From Haliea sp. (lineage in GTDB: Bacteria > Pseudomonadota > Gammaproteobacteria > Pseudomonadales > Halieaceae): DNA of 47,757 nucleotides. Positions within the stretch are counted from its first letter, which is position 1; each line of letters opens with the position of its first letter. Where the stretch lies: positions 1 to 47,757 of the forward strand of contig JAHEBM010000024.1 of NCBI GenBank assembly GCA_024642245.1. The letters are read 5' to 3'. The translations under genes and the position numbers were made by a program. Positions 12,146-22,151 of the stretch are shown in pieces. The notes beneath the pieces are model-generated. The model searched no databases. It had not been told where the DNA came from and worked only from the letters and a program-made list of their open reading frames with translations.

Positions 12146-13284
12146 TTGGGCCTCCCCTGCAGGCGGGTGTCGCGATCAATGCGCAGCACCAGCGCGAGCA
12201 TGCAGCAACACACGACCAGGCTGGTACCGCCGTAACTCACAAAGGGAAGCGTCAGGCCCTTGGTCGGCAGCAGCCCGGAGCTCACACCCATATTCACGAA
12301 GGCTTGCCCGGAGAACACCAGGGCGACGCCGTAACAGATATAGGCGCCAAAAGGATTACCCGCAGCGAGGGTGGTGCGACCCACCCAGAGAATGCGGCCG
12401 ATCAGGGCGACATACAGCGCGATCACCGCCAGCGCGCCGACAAAGCCGGTTTCCTCCGCCCAGATAGAGAATACGAAGTCCGTATGGGCTTCGGGGAGGT
12501 AGAACAGTTTCTGCACACTGTTACCCAGGCCCACCCCGAACCACTCGCCGCGACCGAAAGCAATCAGTGACTGGGTGAGCTGGAAGCCCGTATCAAAGGG
12601 GTCCGCCCAGGGGTCGGTATACGCGGTGAGTCGTTTGAGCCGATAGGGCGCACTCACCACCAGCACCAGCCCAGCTGCAAGCGCGCCACCCGAAACCAAC
12701 AGAAAATGCCCCAGCTTCACCCCGGCGAGGAACAACATGCCGAAGGCGCTGCCCGCCACAATTACCGTGGCACCGAAGTCCGGCTCGATCATCAGCAGCA
12801 GGGTCGCCGCGAACAGCACGGCCATGGGCTTGAGAAAACCCTGCCAGTGATTGCGCACTTCATGCTCCCTGCGCACCATGTAGCCGGCCAGGTAAATCAC
12901 CATGGCCATTTTCGCGAACTCGGAGGGCTGCAGGGTAAACGGGCCAAGGGGCAACCAGCGCTGGCTGCCGTTCACCTCGCGACCGATGCCCGGTATCAGC
13001 ACCAGGATAAGCAGCGCCAGCGCCACAAAAAGCCACACCCAACCCGTATCCAGCCAGAATTTTGGCGAAACCCGGTACGCCATGACCCCCGCGCCCACGC
13101 CCAGCAACAAGTACACCAGATGGCGTTCTGTGTGATACCAGGGATTCTGGTAGTGCCAGTCGGCGTACTCGATAGAAGCGGAGCTGATGGCCACCAGACC
13201 GACCAGCAACAGGGCCAGGCCCGGCAGGGCCAGGAACATATCGGGGGCGGTAGAAACCGTGGCAGCGGGCCGGTAGGCACTCAT
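12142..13284 (-). CDS. ftsW: Peptidoglycan glycosyltransferase FtsW
   Basis: FtsW is the SEDS-family polymerase that makes septal glycan with FtsI. The 380-residue protein has about ten membrane helices. Family segments include NGSQRWLPLGPFTLQPSEFAK, EPDFGATV (containing the catalytic-type Asp), the long extracellular loop with GNSVQKLFYLPEAHTDF, and the C-terminal LPFVSYGGTS. It overlaps both murG and murD by 4 bases and is followed by no further coupling gene of its own. The presence of FtsI and FtsL in the same operon completes the polymerase complex. Confidence 0.97.
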   Translation of the reverse strand: MSAYRPAATVSTAPDMFLALPGLALLLVGLVAISSASIEYADWHYQNPWYHTERHLVYLLLGVGAGVMAYRVSPKFWLDTGWVWLFVALALLILVLIPGIGREVNGSQRWLPLGPFTLQPSEFAKMAMVIYLAGYMVRREHEVRNHWQGFLKPMAVLFAATLLLMIEPDFGATVIVAGSAFGMLFLAGVKLGHFLLVSGGALAAGLVLVVSAPYRLKRLTAYTDPWADPFDTGFQLTQSLIAFGRGEWFGVGLGNSVQKLFYLPEAHTDFVFSIWAEETGFVGALAVIALYVALIGRILWVGRTTLAAGNPFGAYICYGVALVFSGQAFVNMGVSSGLLPTKGLTLPFVSYGGTSLVVCCCMLALVLRIDRDTRLQGRPK

Positions 13285-14651
13285 AGCGATTGCCCCTGCA
13301 ACTGCGCCACTGCCCTGCAGAACACCTCGCCCCGGTTTGCGTAACCGGCGAACATATCAAAACTGGCACAGGCGGGAGACAACAGCACCACGTCACCGGG
13401 TGCTGCCAGCGAGGCGGCAAGTGTCACCGCTTCTTCCATGGAGCCCACCCTCGACACGGGGGCGCAATCGCGCAGCGCGACTTCCATCTGCGGGGCGTCT
13501 TCCCCGAGCAGCAACAGCTGCTTGCAGTGGCTCGCTACCGCTGGCTGGAGCTGGGTAAAGTCGGCACCCTTACCCTGGCCGCCGGCAATCAGCAGGATAT
13601 TGCGCGCCTCGCCCATCCCTTCCAGGGCGGCGATTGTTGCACCTGTATTGGTGCCCTTGGAATCGTTCACATAGCTGACGCCGGATATTTCCGCGACCCG
13701 CTGGCAGCGGTGCGGCAGGCCCCGGAACTGCCGCAGGGTCTGCGCCATACCAGAGACCGGCAGCCCCGCCGCAAAACCCAGCGCCAGGGCGGCCAGCGCG
13801 TTGGCCACATTGTGGCGCCCCACCAGCCCGAGCTCCCGACTGGCGACCACTGGCTCAAAACCGTGACAGAGGTACTCCTGCCCGTCCGCGGTCTCAAGAC
13901 CAAATCCCCCCAGCTCAGGCCGTCCCATCCGCCAGCTGATCACCTCGACATCCGGACCCACCAGCGGAATGGTCAATGGGTCGTCACGGTTCACCACGGC
14001 CTTGCGGCAGCCACGGAAGATCCGGTGCTTGGCCTGGTGGTAGCGAGGCATGGAGCCGTGCCGGTCGAGATGGTCGGGGCTGATATTGAGAACCGCGGCC
14101 ACCTCCAGGTTGAGATCGCCTGCCCGTTCCAGCTGGAAGCTCGACAACTCCAGCACATAAAGTGCCCGGGCAGCATCAAGCAGGTCCAGTGCCGGCGTGC
14201 CAAGATTACCCCCAACCCCGACGTCCAGTGCCGCGTCACGCGCCATCTGGCCCACGAGCTCGGTGACGGTAGACTTCGCGTTGGAACCGGTGATCCCCAC
14301 CACCGGTGCCGCGGCCTCGCGCACAAACAGGTCGATGTCGCCCACCACTGCGACCCCGGCGGCACGGGCCTGCTCCACTACCGCCGCATCCATGGCGACG
14401 CCGGGACTGACAACCAGCTCGGTGGCACTGGTCACCACCTCGAGGGGGTACACGCCGGCGTAGACCGGCACGTCGGGCATTTCGGCACGAAACGCCGCGA
14501 GGCCAGGCGCATCGGGACGGGTATCGAGCATGCTGAAGGGCAGGCCCCGCCGGTGAAAGTAGCGCGCGCAGGACAAACCGGTGACACCCAGGCCCACCAC
14601 AACCCGGTTCACACTGCTTGCAATCACTCCCTTTGCCACGTTCGAGATCAC
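13281..14651 (-). CDS. murD: UDP-N-acetylmuramoyl-L-alanine--D-glutamate ligase MurD
   Basis: Adds D-glutamate to UDP-MurNAc-L-Ala. The 456-residue product has an N-terminal nucleotide-sugar domain (VVVGLGVTGLSCARYF), the ATP loop GITGSNAKSTVTE, NISPDHLDRHGSM, the switch HRCQRV, NDSKGTN, and the LLIAGGQGKGADF segment of domain 3. The start is taken at the ATG at 14651, five bases from the mraY stop; a slightly later start is possible because the first dozen residues are not conserved. Confidence 0.97.
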   Translation of the reverse strand: MISNVAKGVIASSVNRVVVGLGVTGLSCARYFHRRGLPFSMLDTRPDAPGLAAFRAEMPDVPVYAGVYPLEVVTSATELVVSPGVAMDAAVVEQARAAGVAVVGDIDLFVREAAAPVVGITGSNAKSTVTELVGQMARDAALDVGVGGNLGTPALDLLDAARALYVLELSSFQLERAGDLNLEVAAVLNISPDHLDRHGSMPRYHQAKHRIFRGCRKAVVNRDDPLTIPLVGPDVEVISWRMGRPELGGFGLETADGQEYLCHGFEPVVASRELGLVGRHNVANALAALALGFAAGLPVSGMAQTLRQFRGLPHRCQRVAEISGVSYVNDSKGTNTGATIAALEGMGEARNILLIAGGQGKGADFTQLQPAVASHCKQLLLLGEDAPQMEVALRDCAPVSRVGSMEEAVTLAASLAAPGDVVLLSPACASFDMFAGYANRGEVFCRAVAQLQGQSL

Positions 14652-14655
14652 CCTG

Positions 14656-15738
14656 TTAGCGCAACTTCAGTGTCGCCAGCCCAAACAGGACCAGCATCAC
14701 CGTGATAATCCAGAACCGCACGATGACACGCGGCTCCGGCCACCCCTTCAGCTCGAAGTGGTGATGAATGGGGGCCATGCGAAATATCCGCCGCCCGGTC
14801 AGCTTGAATGAAGCGACCTGCAGAATGACGGAGACAGTCTCCAGAACGAAAATGCCACCCATGATGAAAAATACGATCTCGTGGCGCGTGATAACGGCCA
14901 CGGTTCCCAGCGCGGCGCCCAGGGCCAGCGCGCCCACATCACCCATGAAAACCTGGGCGGGATAGGTGTTGAACCACAGGAAGCCCAGCCCCGCACCGGC
15001 GATAGCGCCACAGAATACGGCCAGCTCGCCGCTGCCGGCGACGTACGGGATATGCAGGTATTTGGCAAAATCCGCATGTCCCACAAGGTAGGCTATGATG
15101 CCGAGCGCCGTGCCCACCATCACCGTTGGCAAAATGGCGAGCCCGTCGAGCCCGTCGGTCAGGTTGACCGCATTGCTCGCCCCGACGATGACGAAATAGG
15201 CAAAGGGCACGAACAGGAAGCCCATGCCCCAGGCAAAGTCCTTGAAAAACGGTATGTATAACTCGGTAGTCACCGGCGTATCGAAGGCAATAAACAGATA
15301 GAGTGCGGCGCACAGGCCGGCGACCGACTGCCAGAAATACTTCCAGCGCGCGGGCAGGCCGCGGGAATCCCGCTCCACCACCTTGCGGTAATCATCCACC
15401 CAGCCCACCGCGCCAAATACGGCGGTAACCAGCATCGCAATCCACAGGTAGGGATTGCGCAGGTCGCCCCACAACACGCTGGCTATTGCGATAGCCACCA
15501 GGATCAGCGCACCTCCCATGGTAGGCGTGCCGGCCTTGCTGAGGTGGCTCTTGGGTCCGTCGTCGCGCACCGACTGGCCCACCTGGTAATAGTTCAGCCG
15601 ACGGATCATCGCCGGCCCGACCAGCAGTGATATTGCCAGGGCCGTCCCGGCCGCCAGGATGCCGCGCAGGGTCAGGTACTGGAACACGAGGAAGGCCTTG
15701 TGGTACTGGCCGAGGTACTCTGCCAGGAATAACAACAT
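14656..15738 (-). CDS. mraY: Phospho-N-acetylmuramoyl-pentapeptide transferase MraY
   Basis: Transfers phospho-MurNAc-pentapeptide to undecaprenyl phosphate to make lipid I. The protein is 360 residues, the same as E. coli MraY, with about ten membrane helices. Signature segments are [21 protein letters not shown] (aspartates near the active site) and the cytoplasmic histidine stretch MAPIHHHFE. It begins two bases after the murF stop. Confidence 0.98.
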   Translation of the reverse strand: MLLFLAEYLGQYHKAFLVFQYLTLRGILAAGTALAISLLVGPAMIRRLNYYQVGQSVRDDGPKSHLSKAGTPTMGGALILVAIAIASVLWGDLRNPYLWIAMLVTAVFGAVGWVDDYRKVVERDSRGLPARWKYFWQSVAGLCAALYLFIAFDTPVTTELYIPFFKDFAWGMGFLFVPFAYFVIVGASNAVNLTDGLDGLAILPTVMVGTALGIIAYLVGHADFAKYLHIPYVAGSGELAVFCGAIAGAGLGFLWFNTYPAQVFMGDVGALALGAALGTVAVITRHEIVFFIMGGIFVLETVSVILQVASFKLTGRRIFRMAPIHHHFELKGWPEPRVIVRFWIITVMLVLFGLATLKLR

Positions 15739-15740
15739 AC

Positions 15741-17108
15741 TCAGGCCTCTCCCGCCGGCGCTGCGGCCAGCAATGCGTACAATACGCGCTCCATGCGTGC
15801 GCTGCGGGAGCCTTTCACAAGCACCATGTCGTCCGGACCGAATTCGCCATCCAGGGCTGCGACAAGGGCTTCACAGTTTTCAAACCAGCGCCCGCCCGAG
15901 CCAAAGGCGTCCAGTGCACACTGCAACTCGGGACCCACGCCCCAGAAACGCTCGATACCCGAGGCGCGGGCGTACTCACCGATCTCCCGGTGCAGGGCAT
16001 CACTGGTCGGCCCCAGCTCCCTCATGGCGCCCAGCACCAGGGTGCGCCGTCCCTCGCAACCCGACAGCATCGCTATGGCGGCGCGAACAGAACCCGGGTT
16101 TGCGTTATAGCAATCATCGATAACCGTGGCGCCAGTGGGTGAGAGCGCCGTGGCGAGGCGCCCCGCCGTGGGTTGCACCGACTCCAGTCCCGCCCGGATT
16201 TCGTCCAGCGCGAGGCCACAGGCCAGGCCCACCGCTGTGGCCGCCAGCGCATTGGCCACGTTGTGCCCACCCGGCAGGGACAGTGTCACCGCCATATCGC
16301 CCTGTGGCGTCACCGCGGTGAAGCTGATGCCCTTGACCCCGCGCGACTGCACTGCAGTCGCCGTAACGGCCGCCGGGGCCTGCAGGCCAAAATCAATCAC
16401 CCTGGCGTCACCGGCCCGATCCCGCCATGCCTGGGCCCAGGGCAGGTCGGCATTGATAACGGCGACATCGCCGCTGCCGAGCGCATCGAAAATCTCGCCC
16501 TTGGCGCCAGCCACGTCATCCACTGTCCCGAAACCCTGCAGGTGCGCCGGCATGGCATTGAGCAACAGCGCCACAGTGGGCCTGCCCAGCTCGCACAACC
16601 AGGCAATGTCACCGGCCTTGGCCGCGCCCATCTCCACCACCGCGTACTCGACCCCGGGCTCCAGGGCCAGCAAGGTAAGCGGCACACCGATCTCGTTATT
16701 GAGATTGCCCTCGGTCGCCAGTGTCCGGCCCTTCCTCGCAAGTACGGAGCGCACCATATTCTTCACGGTGGTCTTACCACTGCTGCCGGTAATGGCCACC
16801 AGCGGTCCCTTGAAAAGGGCACGGTTATAGGCCCCCAGCCGCCCCAGTGCGCGCTGGGTATCCTCCACCCGGAGGCAGGGCAGGTCCGCATCGGTGGGCT
16901 GACTAACCAGTGCAGCCGCGGCACCTGCGGCGGCTACCTGGCCCAGAAAATCGTGACCGTCAAAGTTGTCCCCGCGCAAGGCGACGAAAAGCTCACCGCT
17001 GGTCACATTGCGACTGTCGGTGGTAACCGTGTGGAACTGCCGGTCCGGTCCCACGAGGCTGGCCTGCAGGGGTGCCACCAGTTCGGACAAGGTCATTGGG
17101 CGCATCAT
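15741..17108 (-). CDS. murF: UDP-N-acetylmuramoyl-tripeptide--D-alanyl-D-alanine ligase MurF
   Basis: Adds D-Ala-D-Ala to complete the UDP-MurNAc pentapeptide. The 455-residue protein has the ATP loop [39 protein letters not shown] and the [14 protein letters not shown] segment. The two adjacent ATG codons at 17108 and 17105 overlap the murE stop (ATGATG arrangement), so the exact start is uncertain by one residue. Confidence 0.98.
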   Translation of the reverse strand: MMRPMTLSELVAPLQASLVGPDRQFHTVTTDSRNVTSGELFVALRGDNFDGHDFLGQVAAAGAAAALVSQPTDADLPCLRVEDTQRALGRLGAYNRALFKGPLVAITGSSGKTTVKNMVRSVLARKGRTLATEGNLNNEIGVPLTLLALEPGVEYAVVEMGAAKAGDIAWLCELGRPTVALLLNAMPAHLQGFGTVDDVAGAKGEIFDALGSGDVAVINADLPWAQAWRDRAGDARVIDFGLQAPAAVTATAVQSRGVKGISFTAVTPQGDMAVTLSLPGGHNVANALAATAVGLACGLALDEIRAGLESVQPTAGRLATALSPTGATVIDDCYNANPGSVRAAIAMLSGCEGRRTLVLGAMRELGPTSDALHREIGEYARASGIERFWGVGPELQCALDAFGSGGRWFENCEALVAALDGEFGPDDMVLVKGSRSARMERVLYALLAAAPAGEA

Positions 17109-18595
17109 GAGGCAGCCCTCATGGCCAGGGCAGAGCGCGCGTGTTCCACATCGCTGAAGTGGCGCCGCTCGCCCTCGATAATCTGGTAGTCCTCGTGCCC
17201 CTTGCCAGCGATGACCACGCAGTCACCGGCTTCCACATCGGCGATCGCCCCTGCGATAGCCCGGGCGCGGTCGACCACAAGGCTGAAGTCGCCGCTACAG
17301 CCGGCGGCTATCTCCGCCAGGATGGCGGCGGGATCTTCGCTGCGTGGGTTATCGCTGGTGACGATGACGCGATCGGAATACTGGCTGGCCACCCGGCCCA
17401 TCAGCTGCCGCTTGGCCCGGTCGCGATCGCCTCCGCAGCCAAATACCGTCACCAGCTTACCGCTCACGTGGGACTTCAATGCAGCCAGCACCTTCTCCAG
17501 CGCGTCGGGCGTATGGGCGTAATCGACAATCACCTGCACACCCACCTCATTGGGAATGGCCTGCATGCGCCCCGCGACCGGTTGCAGGCGTGAAACCGCC
17601 TCCAGCACGGCCAGTAAATCCTCACCGGCAAGCACCACGGCGGTCACCGCTGCGGCCAGGTTGGCAAGATTGAACTCTCCCGGGAGCGGACTGCTGAAAG
17701 CGCCGCTACCCCAGGGTGTGTGCAATTCACCTTCGACACCACTCGCGCTGAAGCGGGTGTTCTTTACGCGTATGTCGGCATCGGACCGGCTGGTCGAATA
17801 GGTCAGTACCCGGACGCCCTCGCCCACCGCGGCCAGCACCTGGTCGGCGTATTCATCATCGAGATTGACGACCGCGTGGCGCAGGTGCTCACCGCAGAAC
17901 AATTGCAACTTGGCGCGCCCGTAGGCGTCCATGCTGCCGTGGTAATCCAGGTGATCGTGGGACAGGTTGGTATAGATGGCCGTCTCAAACTCCACACCGT
18001 TGACGCGACCCTGGACCAGTGCGTGGGAAGAGACCTCCATGCTCACGGCCTGCACACCCTGGTCACGCCACTGCGCCAGCTGGAACTGCAGCGAGACAGC
18101 GTCGGGCGTGGTATTGGCCGCATCCACGACGCTGTCATCAAGGGTCGACCCCAGGGTGCCTATCACCCCGCAAGCCTTACCCAGCGAACGACCCAGTTGG
18201 GCTACCAGGCGACTGGTCGTGGTTTTACCGTTCGTGCCGGTCACACCCACCATGTGTAGAGCCCTGCTGGGGTAGCCGAAAAAACGTGCGGCCATAACAC
18301 CCATGTCAAAGCGCAGTTCGGGAATCTCTACCAGCGGCACCGGCAATTCATCGACAAACCCTGCCACCGGCGCCTCGGCAACCACCGCAGCAGCGCCGTT
18401 GGCCACGGCCTGCTCGATAAACTGGCGCCCGTCGTGGACATCCCCCGGCACGGCCAGAAACAGGTCACCGCTGCGCACCTTGCGACTGTCAAGCTGCAGG
18501 CCATGAATCAGCGTATCGCCACCAATGCAACCGGGGAGCCCAAGCACTTCGGCCAGGGGCAGGGCTTGCGCCGCAGCGCTGCCGGACACCATCAT
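17105..18595 (-). CDS. murE: UDP-N-acetylmuramoyl-L-alanyl-D-glutamate--2,6-diaminopimelate ligase MurE
   Basis: Adds the third amino acid of the stem peptide. The 496-residue enzyme shows the ATP loop VTGTNGKTTTS and the motif DNPR within TSDNPRSEDP, which selects meso-diaminopimelate rather than lysine, as expected for a Gram-negative wall. NHDHLDYHG-type residues (SHDHLDYHGS) are also present. It starts with tandem ATG codons overlapping the ftsI stop by 4 bases and in turn overlaps murF. Confidence 0.98.
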   Translation of the reverse strand: MMVSGSAAAQALPLAEVLGLPGCIGGDTLIHGLQLDSRKVRSGDLFLAVPGDVHDGRQFIEQAVANGAAAVVAEAPVAGFVDELPVPLVEIPELRFDMGVMAARFFGYPSRALHMVGVTGTNGKTTTSRLVAQLGRSLGKACGVIGTLGSTLDDSVVDAANTTPDAVSLQFQLAQWRDQGVQAVSMEVSSHALVQGRVNGVEFETAIYTNLSHDHLDYHGSMDAYGRAKLQLFCGEHLRHAVVNLDDEYADQVLAAVGEGVRVLTYSTSRSDADIRVKNTRFSASGVEGELHTPWGSGAFSSPLPGEFNLANLAAAVTAVVLAGEDLLAVLEAVSRLQPVAGRMQAIPNEVGVQVIVDYAHTPDALEKVLAALKSHVSGKLVTVFGCGGDRDRAKRQLMGRVASQYSDRVIVTSDNPRSEDPAAILAEIAAGCSGDFSLVVDRARAIAGAIADVEAGDCVVIAGKGHEDYQIIEGERRHFSDVEHARSALAMRAAS

Positions 18596-20325
18596 GCCGG
18601 CCCCCTCGTACCGGCGGTTGCCGGCGCCGAGGCCACTGCCTCAATTTCTGTGGGTGGCACATTCAACAATCGCAGCGCACCCTGGGTGACCGAGGAAAAT
18701 ACCGGTGCAGCAACTGCCCCGCCGCCGTACGCCGCCCCCTTGGGATCATTGATAACGACCACGGTGACAATACGGGGATTGTCGACAGGTGCGACGCCGG
18801 CAAACCAGGCCACGTACTGGTCGGCCAAGTAACCTCGGGGCCCTACCTTGTGAACCGTTCCGGTCTTGCCGCCCACGAGATAACCCGGAACGCGGGCCTT
18901 GCGCGCCGTTCCCTCGTCCCCGGTAACCGCGTGCAGGACACCCAGTACCTCGCGGGCAATCTGGCTGGAGACGATACGTTCGCCCTCTGGCGCCTTACCT
19001 TCCAGTGCCAGCAGGGAGACCGGCTCCTGCACACCGTCGTTGGCAAACACGCTATAGGCCCGCGCCAGCTGCAGCGGCGTCGCGGAGATACCGTACCCGA
19101 ACGCCAGGGACACTTTTTCCGTGGCGTACCAGCGCACCCGGTCGGGCAGGGTTCCGGCGCTCTCCCCGGGGAAACCGGTACCCGGAGCGTGGCCGATACC
19201 AAAACGGTTAAATACCTCGCGTATCGGCTCGTGTCCGAGGTCGAGGGCGATCTTGGTCACACCCACCTGGCTGGACTTCTCGATAACCCGCGACACCGAG
19301 ATCAGGCCGTAGTTGCGCGGGTCGGGGTAGACCTTGGGTCCGACACGGATACGCCCGGGCGACGTGTCGATCATCGTGGTGGTGGTAAAGCGCCCGCTCT
19401 CCAGTGCCGCCACCAGGGTCAGTGTTTTCATGGTGGAACCGGGCTCGTACACGTCCGTCATCGCGCGGTTGCGCATGCTGGCCGGATCGGCGCCCTTGCT
19501 GCTGTTGGGGTTGTAGGCCGGGAAATTCACCATCGCGAGAATTTCCCCGGTGTGAGCGTCCAGGGTCACGATGGAGCCCGATTCCGCGCCAATCGCGGTG
19601 ACTGCCTTGCGCAACTCGCGATGCTGCAGGTACTGCAGGCGCAGGTCGATACTCAGGGTCAGGTCCTTGCCCGGCTGCGCCGGCTCCAGCACGCCGATAT
19701 CCCTGACCACCTCGCCGTGCAGGTCCTTGATGTACTTTTTCTTGCCGGGAACACCCTTCAGCCAATCGTCATAGGCCAACTCCAGGCCCGAGATCCCCTG
19801 GTCGTCCACGTTGGTGAAACCGATCAGCTGGGAGGCCACCTCCCCTGCCGGGTAAAAGCGGCGATATTCGCGCTCACCGCTGACGCCCCTGATCTTGAGT
19901 GCCAGGACTTCCCGCGCATCCGCGGGCACCATATGACGCTGCAGGTACATGAACTGCTTGCCCTGGTAGTGCGCAAGACGGTCGTTCAGCGCGGACAGCT
20001 CCACGCCCAGGGCCCGGGCCAGTTCCGGCAAGCGTTCCGAGCCCGTCAGCACCGAGGGGTTGGCCCATATGGAAATGACCGGCGTACTGACCGCCAGCGG
20101 CTCGCCCCGGCGATCGGTGATGACCCCGCGATAGGCGGGAATTTCCGCGGTGCGCACTGAGCGCATGGCGCCCTGGTCCTGCAGGAACTCGTACCCGCGC
20201 TCCGTATCGATGATCTGCAGCGACAGGACACGTCCCACCAGCAGGGCGAGCAGGATGCCCAGCACCGCCACTACCAGGTAAAAGCGAATCAGCGCTTCGG
20301 GCTTTTTTTCCGCAGCGCGCTTCAC
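18592..20325 (-). CDS. ftsI: Septal peptidoglycan transpeptidase FtsI (PBP3)
   Basis: FtsI cross-links septal peptidoglycan together with FtsW. The 577-residue class B PBP has one membrane helix (about residues 13-33), a dimerisation (pedestal) domain and a transpeptidase domain. The nucleophile motif is STMK (S297, K300) and the third motif is KTG (487-489). The second motif, normally SxN, reads SSQ (351-353, codons AGC/CAG checked), an unusual substitution at a position that contacts beta-lactams and substrate. The C-terminal peptide processed by Prc in E. coli is not evident. Start at 20325 overlaps ftsL by 4 bases. Confidence 0.97.
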   Translation of the reverse strand: MKRAAEKKPEALIRFYLVVAVLGILLALLVGRVLSLQIIDTERGYEFLQDQGAMRSVRTAEIPAYRGVITDRRGEPLAVSTPVISIWANPSVLTGSERLPELARALGVELSALNDRLAHYQGKQFMYLQRHMVPADAREVLALKIRGVSGEREYRRFYPAGEVASQLIGFTNVDDQGISGLELAYDDWLKGVPGKKKYIKDLHGEVVRDIGVLEPAQPGKDLTLSIDLRLQYLQHRELRKAVTAIGAESGSIVTLDAHTGEILAMVNFPAYNPNSSKGADPASMRNRAMTDVYEPGSTMKTLTLVAALESGRFTTTTMIDTSPGRIRVGPKVYPDPRNYGLISVSRVIEKSSQVGVTKIALDLGHEPIREVFNRFGIGHAPGTGFPGESAGTLPDRVRWYATEKVSLAFGYGISATPLQLARAYSVFANDGVQEPVSLLALEGKAPEGERIVSSQIAREVLGVLHAVTGDEGTARKARVPGYLVGGKTGTVHKVGPRGYLADQYVAWFAGVAPVDNPRIVTVVVINDPKGAAYGGGAVAAPVFSSVTQGALRLLNVPPTEIEAVASAPATAGTRGPA

Positions 20326-20630
20326 CGCGGCACCACCTTGAGCTGGGCCAGCCCGGGCGCCTGCATGCCGAGTTCCTCTTCCGCCACTTTCTCAACCCGG
20401 TAATGGGATGCCCAGGTACTGTGCTCCAGCAGCAGACGGCCATAGTCTTCCTGCAGGTACCACTGGGAGGACTCCAGCTCCTGCAGGCGCGCGTACAGGG
20501 CGCGGCAGGCGTGGGTGGTGTGTATCACAGCGAAGGTGGAGAACAGTATGAGCAAGGTGACAACGGCGCTCATCCACGCGACCCTGCGGCCAGCAACGCC
20601 TGTCTCTACTGTTGACGCCCCTGTCACCAT
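20322..20630 (-). CDS. ftsL: Cell division protein FtsL
   Basis: Small bitopic protein (102 residues) that pairs with FtsB and FtsQ and activates FtsWI. It has a short cytoplasmic tail, a membrane helix around residues 19-37, and a periplasmic coiled coil with the typical LQELESSQWYLQEDYGRLLLE stretch (motif quoted in part: WYLQEDYGRLLLE). The GAGG ribosome binding site is only two bases from the ATG at 20630; the next codon, GTG at 20627, is better spaced and may be the true start. It lies between rsmH and ftsI in the standard order. Confidence 0.93.
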   Translation of the reverse strand: MVTGASTVETGVAGRRVAWMSAVVTLLILFSTFAVIHTTHACRALYARLQELESSQWYLQEDYGRLLLEHSTWASHYRVEKVAEEELGMQAPGLAQLKVVPR

Positions 20631-20664
20631 AACCTCAATTACCCAACTTCATGCCGACCACCGG

Positions 20665-21582
20665 TCAGCTGATCTTTTCGGCAACGCGCATGATCGCGCT
20701 GCGGGAGCGAACATTGCCCGCCACTTCCGCGGCGCTGGCACGCACCGCTTTCCCGACAAGTTTCATACGCCTGTTCAGCGCGTCATCCCGCACCGGAACA
20801 CCCGGCGGAAACTGCTCTCCGCGGGACATATCCCGCATGTAGCGCTTGACCAGCCGGTCTTCCAGGGAGTGAAAACTGATCACCACGAGGCGCCCGCCCA
20901 CGCGCAACAGGTCCAGGGCACCAGCCAGCAGCTCCTGCAGGTCGACCAGCTCGCGGTTTACCTTGATCCGTATGGCCTGGAAGGCACGCGTGGCCGGATG
21001 CTTATGCTTCTCCCACTTGGGATTGGCCTCGCTGACCACCCGGGCCAGCCGCGCGGTCGAGGTAATGGCCTCTACACCCCTGGCCGCCACGATGGCCGCC
21101 GCGATGCGGCGGGAAAACCGCTCTTCGCCATACTCCTTCAACACCAGGGCGATCTCCTCGGTCCCGGCGTGGGATAACCACTGCGCGGCGGTTTCACCGC
21201 GGGTGGTATCCATGCGCATGTCCAGGGGGCCGTCCTGCAGGAAACTGAAGCCCCGGGTGCCGTCATCCAGCTGCGGGCTCGACACACCCAGGTCCAGGAG
21301 AATGCCATCGACCGCCTCTATTCCCATGCGCCGCAGTTGCGCGGGGAGTTCCGCAAAGGATCCGTGAAAAAACTCGAATCGCGACTCGGCACCTGCCAGC
21401 TGCTGCGCTGCAGCCTGCGCGGCGGGATCCTTGTCCACACCCAGCAGTCGGCCACCGGCATCGAGTTTCTCCAACAGGTAGCGGCTGTGCCCGCCGCGCC
21501 CGAAGGTCCCGTCGACATAAAAACCAGCGGGGTTGGTTACCAGAGCATCTACGGCCTCTCGCAACAGGACTGTCTGATGCAT
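20665..21582 (-). CDS. rsmH: 16S rRNA (cytosine-1402-N4)-methyltransferase RsmH (MraW)
   Basis: Methylates N4 of C1402 in 16S rRNA, the partner of the RsmI modification encoded nearby. With the ATG at 21582 the protein is 305 residues; AGGTGAG 7 bases upstream supports this over a GTG at 21591. Motifs: [10 protein letters not shown] at the start, the SAM loop [22 protein letters not shown], and [12 protein letters not shown] near the C terminus. It follows mraZ with 9 bases between. Confidence 0.98.
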   Translation of the reverse strand: MHQTVLLREAVDALVTNPAGFYVDGTFGRGGHSRYLLEKLDAGGRLLGVDKDPAAQAAAQQLAGAESRFEFFHGSFAELPAQLRRMGIEAVDGILLDLGVSSPQLDDGTRGFSFLQDGPLDMRMDTTRGETAAQWLSHAGTEEIALVLKEYGEERFSRRIAAAIVAARGVEAITSTARLARVVSEANPKWEKHKHPATRAFQAIRIKVNRELVDLQELLAGALDLLRVGGRLVVISFHSLEDRLVKRYMRDMSRGEQFPPGVPVRDDALNRRMKLVGKAVRASAAEVAGNVRSRSAIMRVAEKIS

Positions 21583-21591
21583 TGCACTCAC

Positions 21592-22047
21592 CTACAGGGT
21601 CAGCGACATTAATTCTTCTGGCAGCTCCGCCTCGGCGCCGGAATCCAGCAATGCCTGGTCACGCTCGGCCAGCCACAGGGACTCGGACCACAATTCAAGC
21701 TTGTTACCCTGACCCACCAGCACCAGCTTCTTGTCCAGCTGCGCGTATTCGCGCAGGGGCTGGGGCAGCAACATGCGGCCATTGCCATCCAGTTCCAGGT
21801 CAGTGGCATAGCCCAGCATCAGGCGCTGGAAGCGCTTCACCGCGGGTTTGAGGGCGGGCAAACCCTGGATAGCCTTCTCGATACGCTCCCACTCGGGCAG
21901 GGGGTAGATCGCAAGGCAGGCGGACTGGGTGTCAATGGTTACCACGATCCGGCCCGCGCACTCACTCAACAGGGGCTCGCGCTGGCGGGCCGGCATAGCC
22001 AGCCGACCTTTCGCGTCCATGTTGATGTACTGTACTCCGCGAAACAT
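21592..22047 (-). CDS. mraZ: Transcriptional regulator MraZ
   Basis: MraZ is a DNA-binding ring protein of AbrB-like fold that represses its own dcw operon in E. coli. The ATG at 22047 gives 151 residues, beginning MFRGVQYINMDAKGRLAMP; the GGGGA about 8 bases upstream supports it over a GTG at 22062. Two SpoVT/AbrB-like halves are visible, the second with LGYATDLELDGNGRMLLP. Direct repeats that fit MraZ boxes lie immediately upstream (see separate entry), so autoregulation is likely. Confidence 0.97.
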   Translation of the reverse strand: MFRGVQYINMDAKGRLAMPARQREPLLSECAGRIVVTIDTQSACLAIYPLPEWERIEKAIQGLPALKPAVKRFQRLMLGYATDLELDGNGRMLLPQPLREYAQLDKKLVLVGQGNKLELWSESLWLAERDQALLDSGAEAELPEELMSLTL

Positions 22048-22075
22048 CCCGATTTTCCCCACTCACCCGGCCTTT

Positions 22076-22125
22076 AAACCCACTAAAAGCCAGATAACTC
22101 CACTTATTTCCACTTTTCGACACTA
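22076..22125 (-). promoter_or_regulatory. MraZ operator: five 10-bp-phased GTGG boxes
   Basis: Read on the minus strand, five consecutive 10-base units are TAGTGTCGAA, AAGTGGAAAT, AAGTGGAGTT, ATCTGGCTTT and TAGTGGGTTT, with TGG (or TGT) at the same place in each. In E. coli MraZ binds TGGGN direct repeats with 5-base spacers, i.e. the same 10-bp period. The first unit overlaps the -10 box and the rest lie in the 5' untranslated region, a layout suited to repression. Confidence 0.8.
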
Positions 22126-22151
22126 TAGGACCCACGCCGAGAAAGTGTCAA
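22122..22151 (-). promoter_or_regulatory. Sigma-70 promoter of the mraZ/dcw operon
   Basis: On the minus strand a perfect -35 TTGACA (22146-22151) and a -10 TATAGT (22122-22127) are separated by 18 bases. The predicted start is near 22115, giving a leader of roughly 70 bases before mraZ. It is the strongest promoter-like site I see in the window and is directly overlapped by the MraZ boxes. Confidence 0.85.

Noticed and set aside
22076..22125. Short CRISPR-like array
   Set aside because: The units are 10 bases with no spacers and lie over a promoter. They are regulator boxes.
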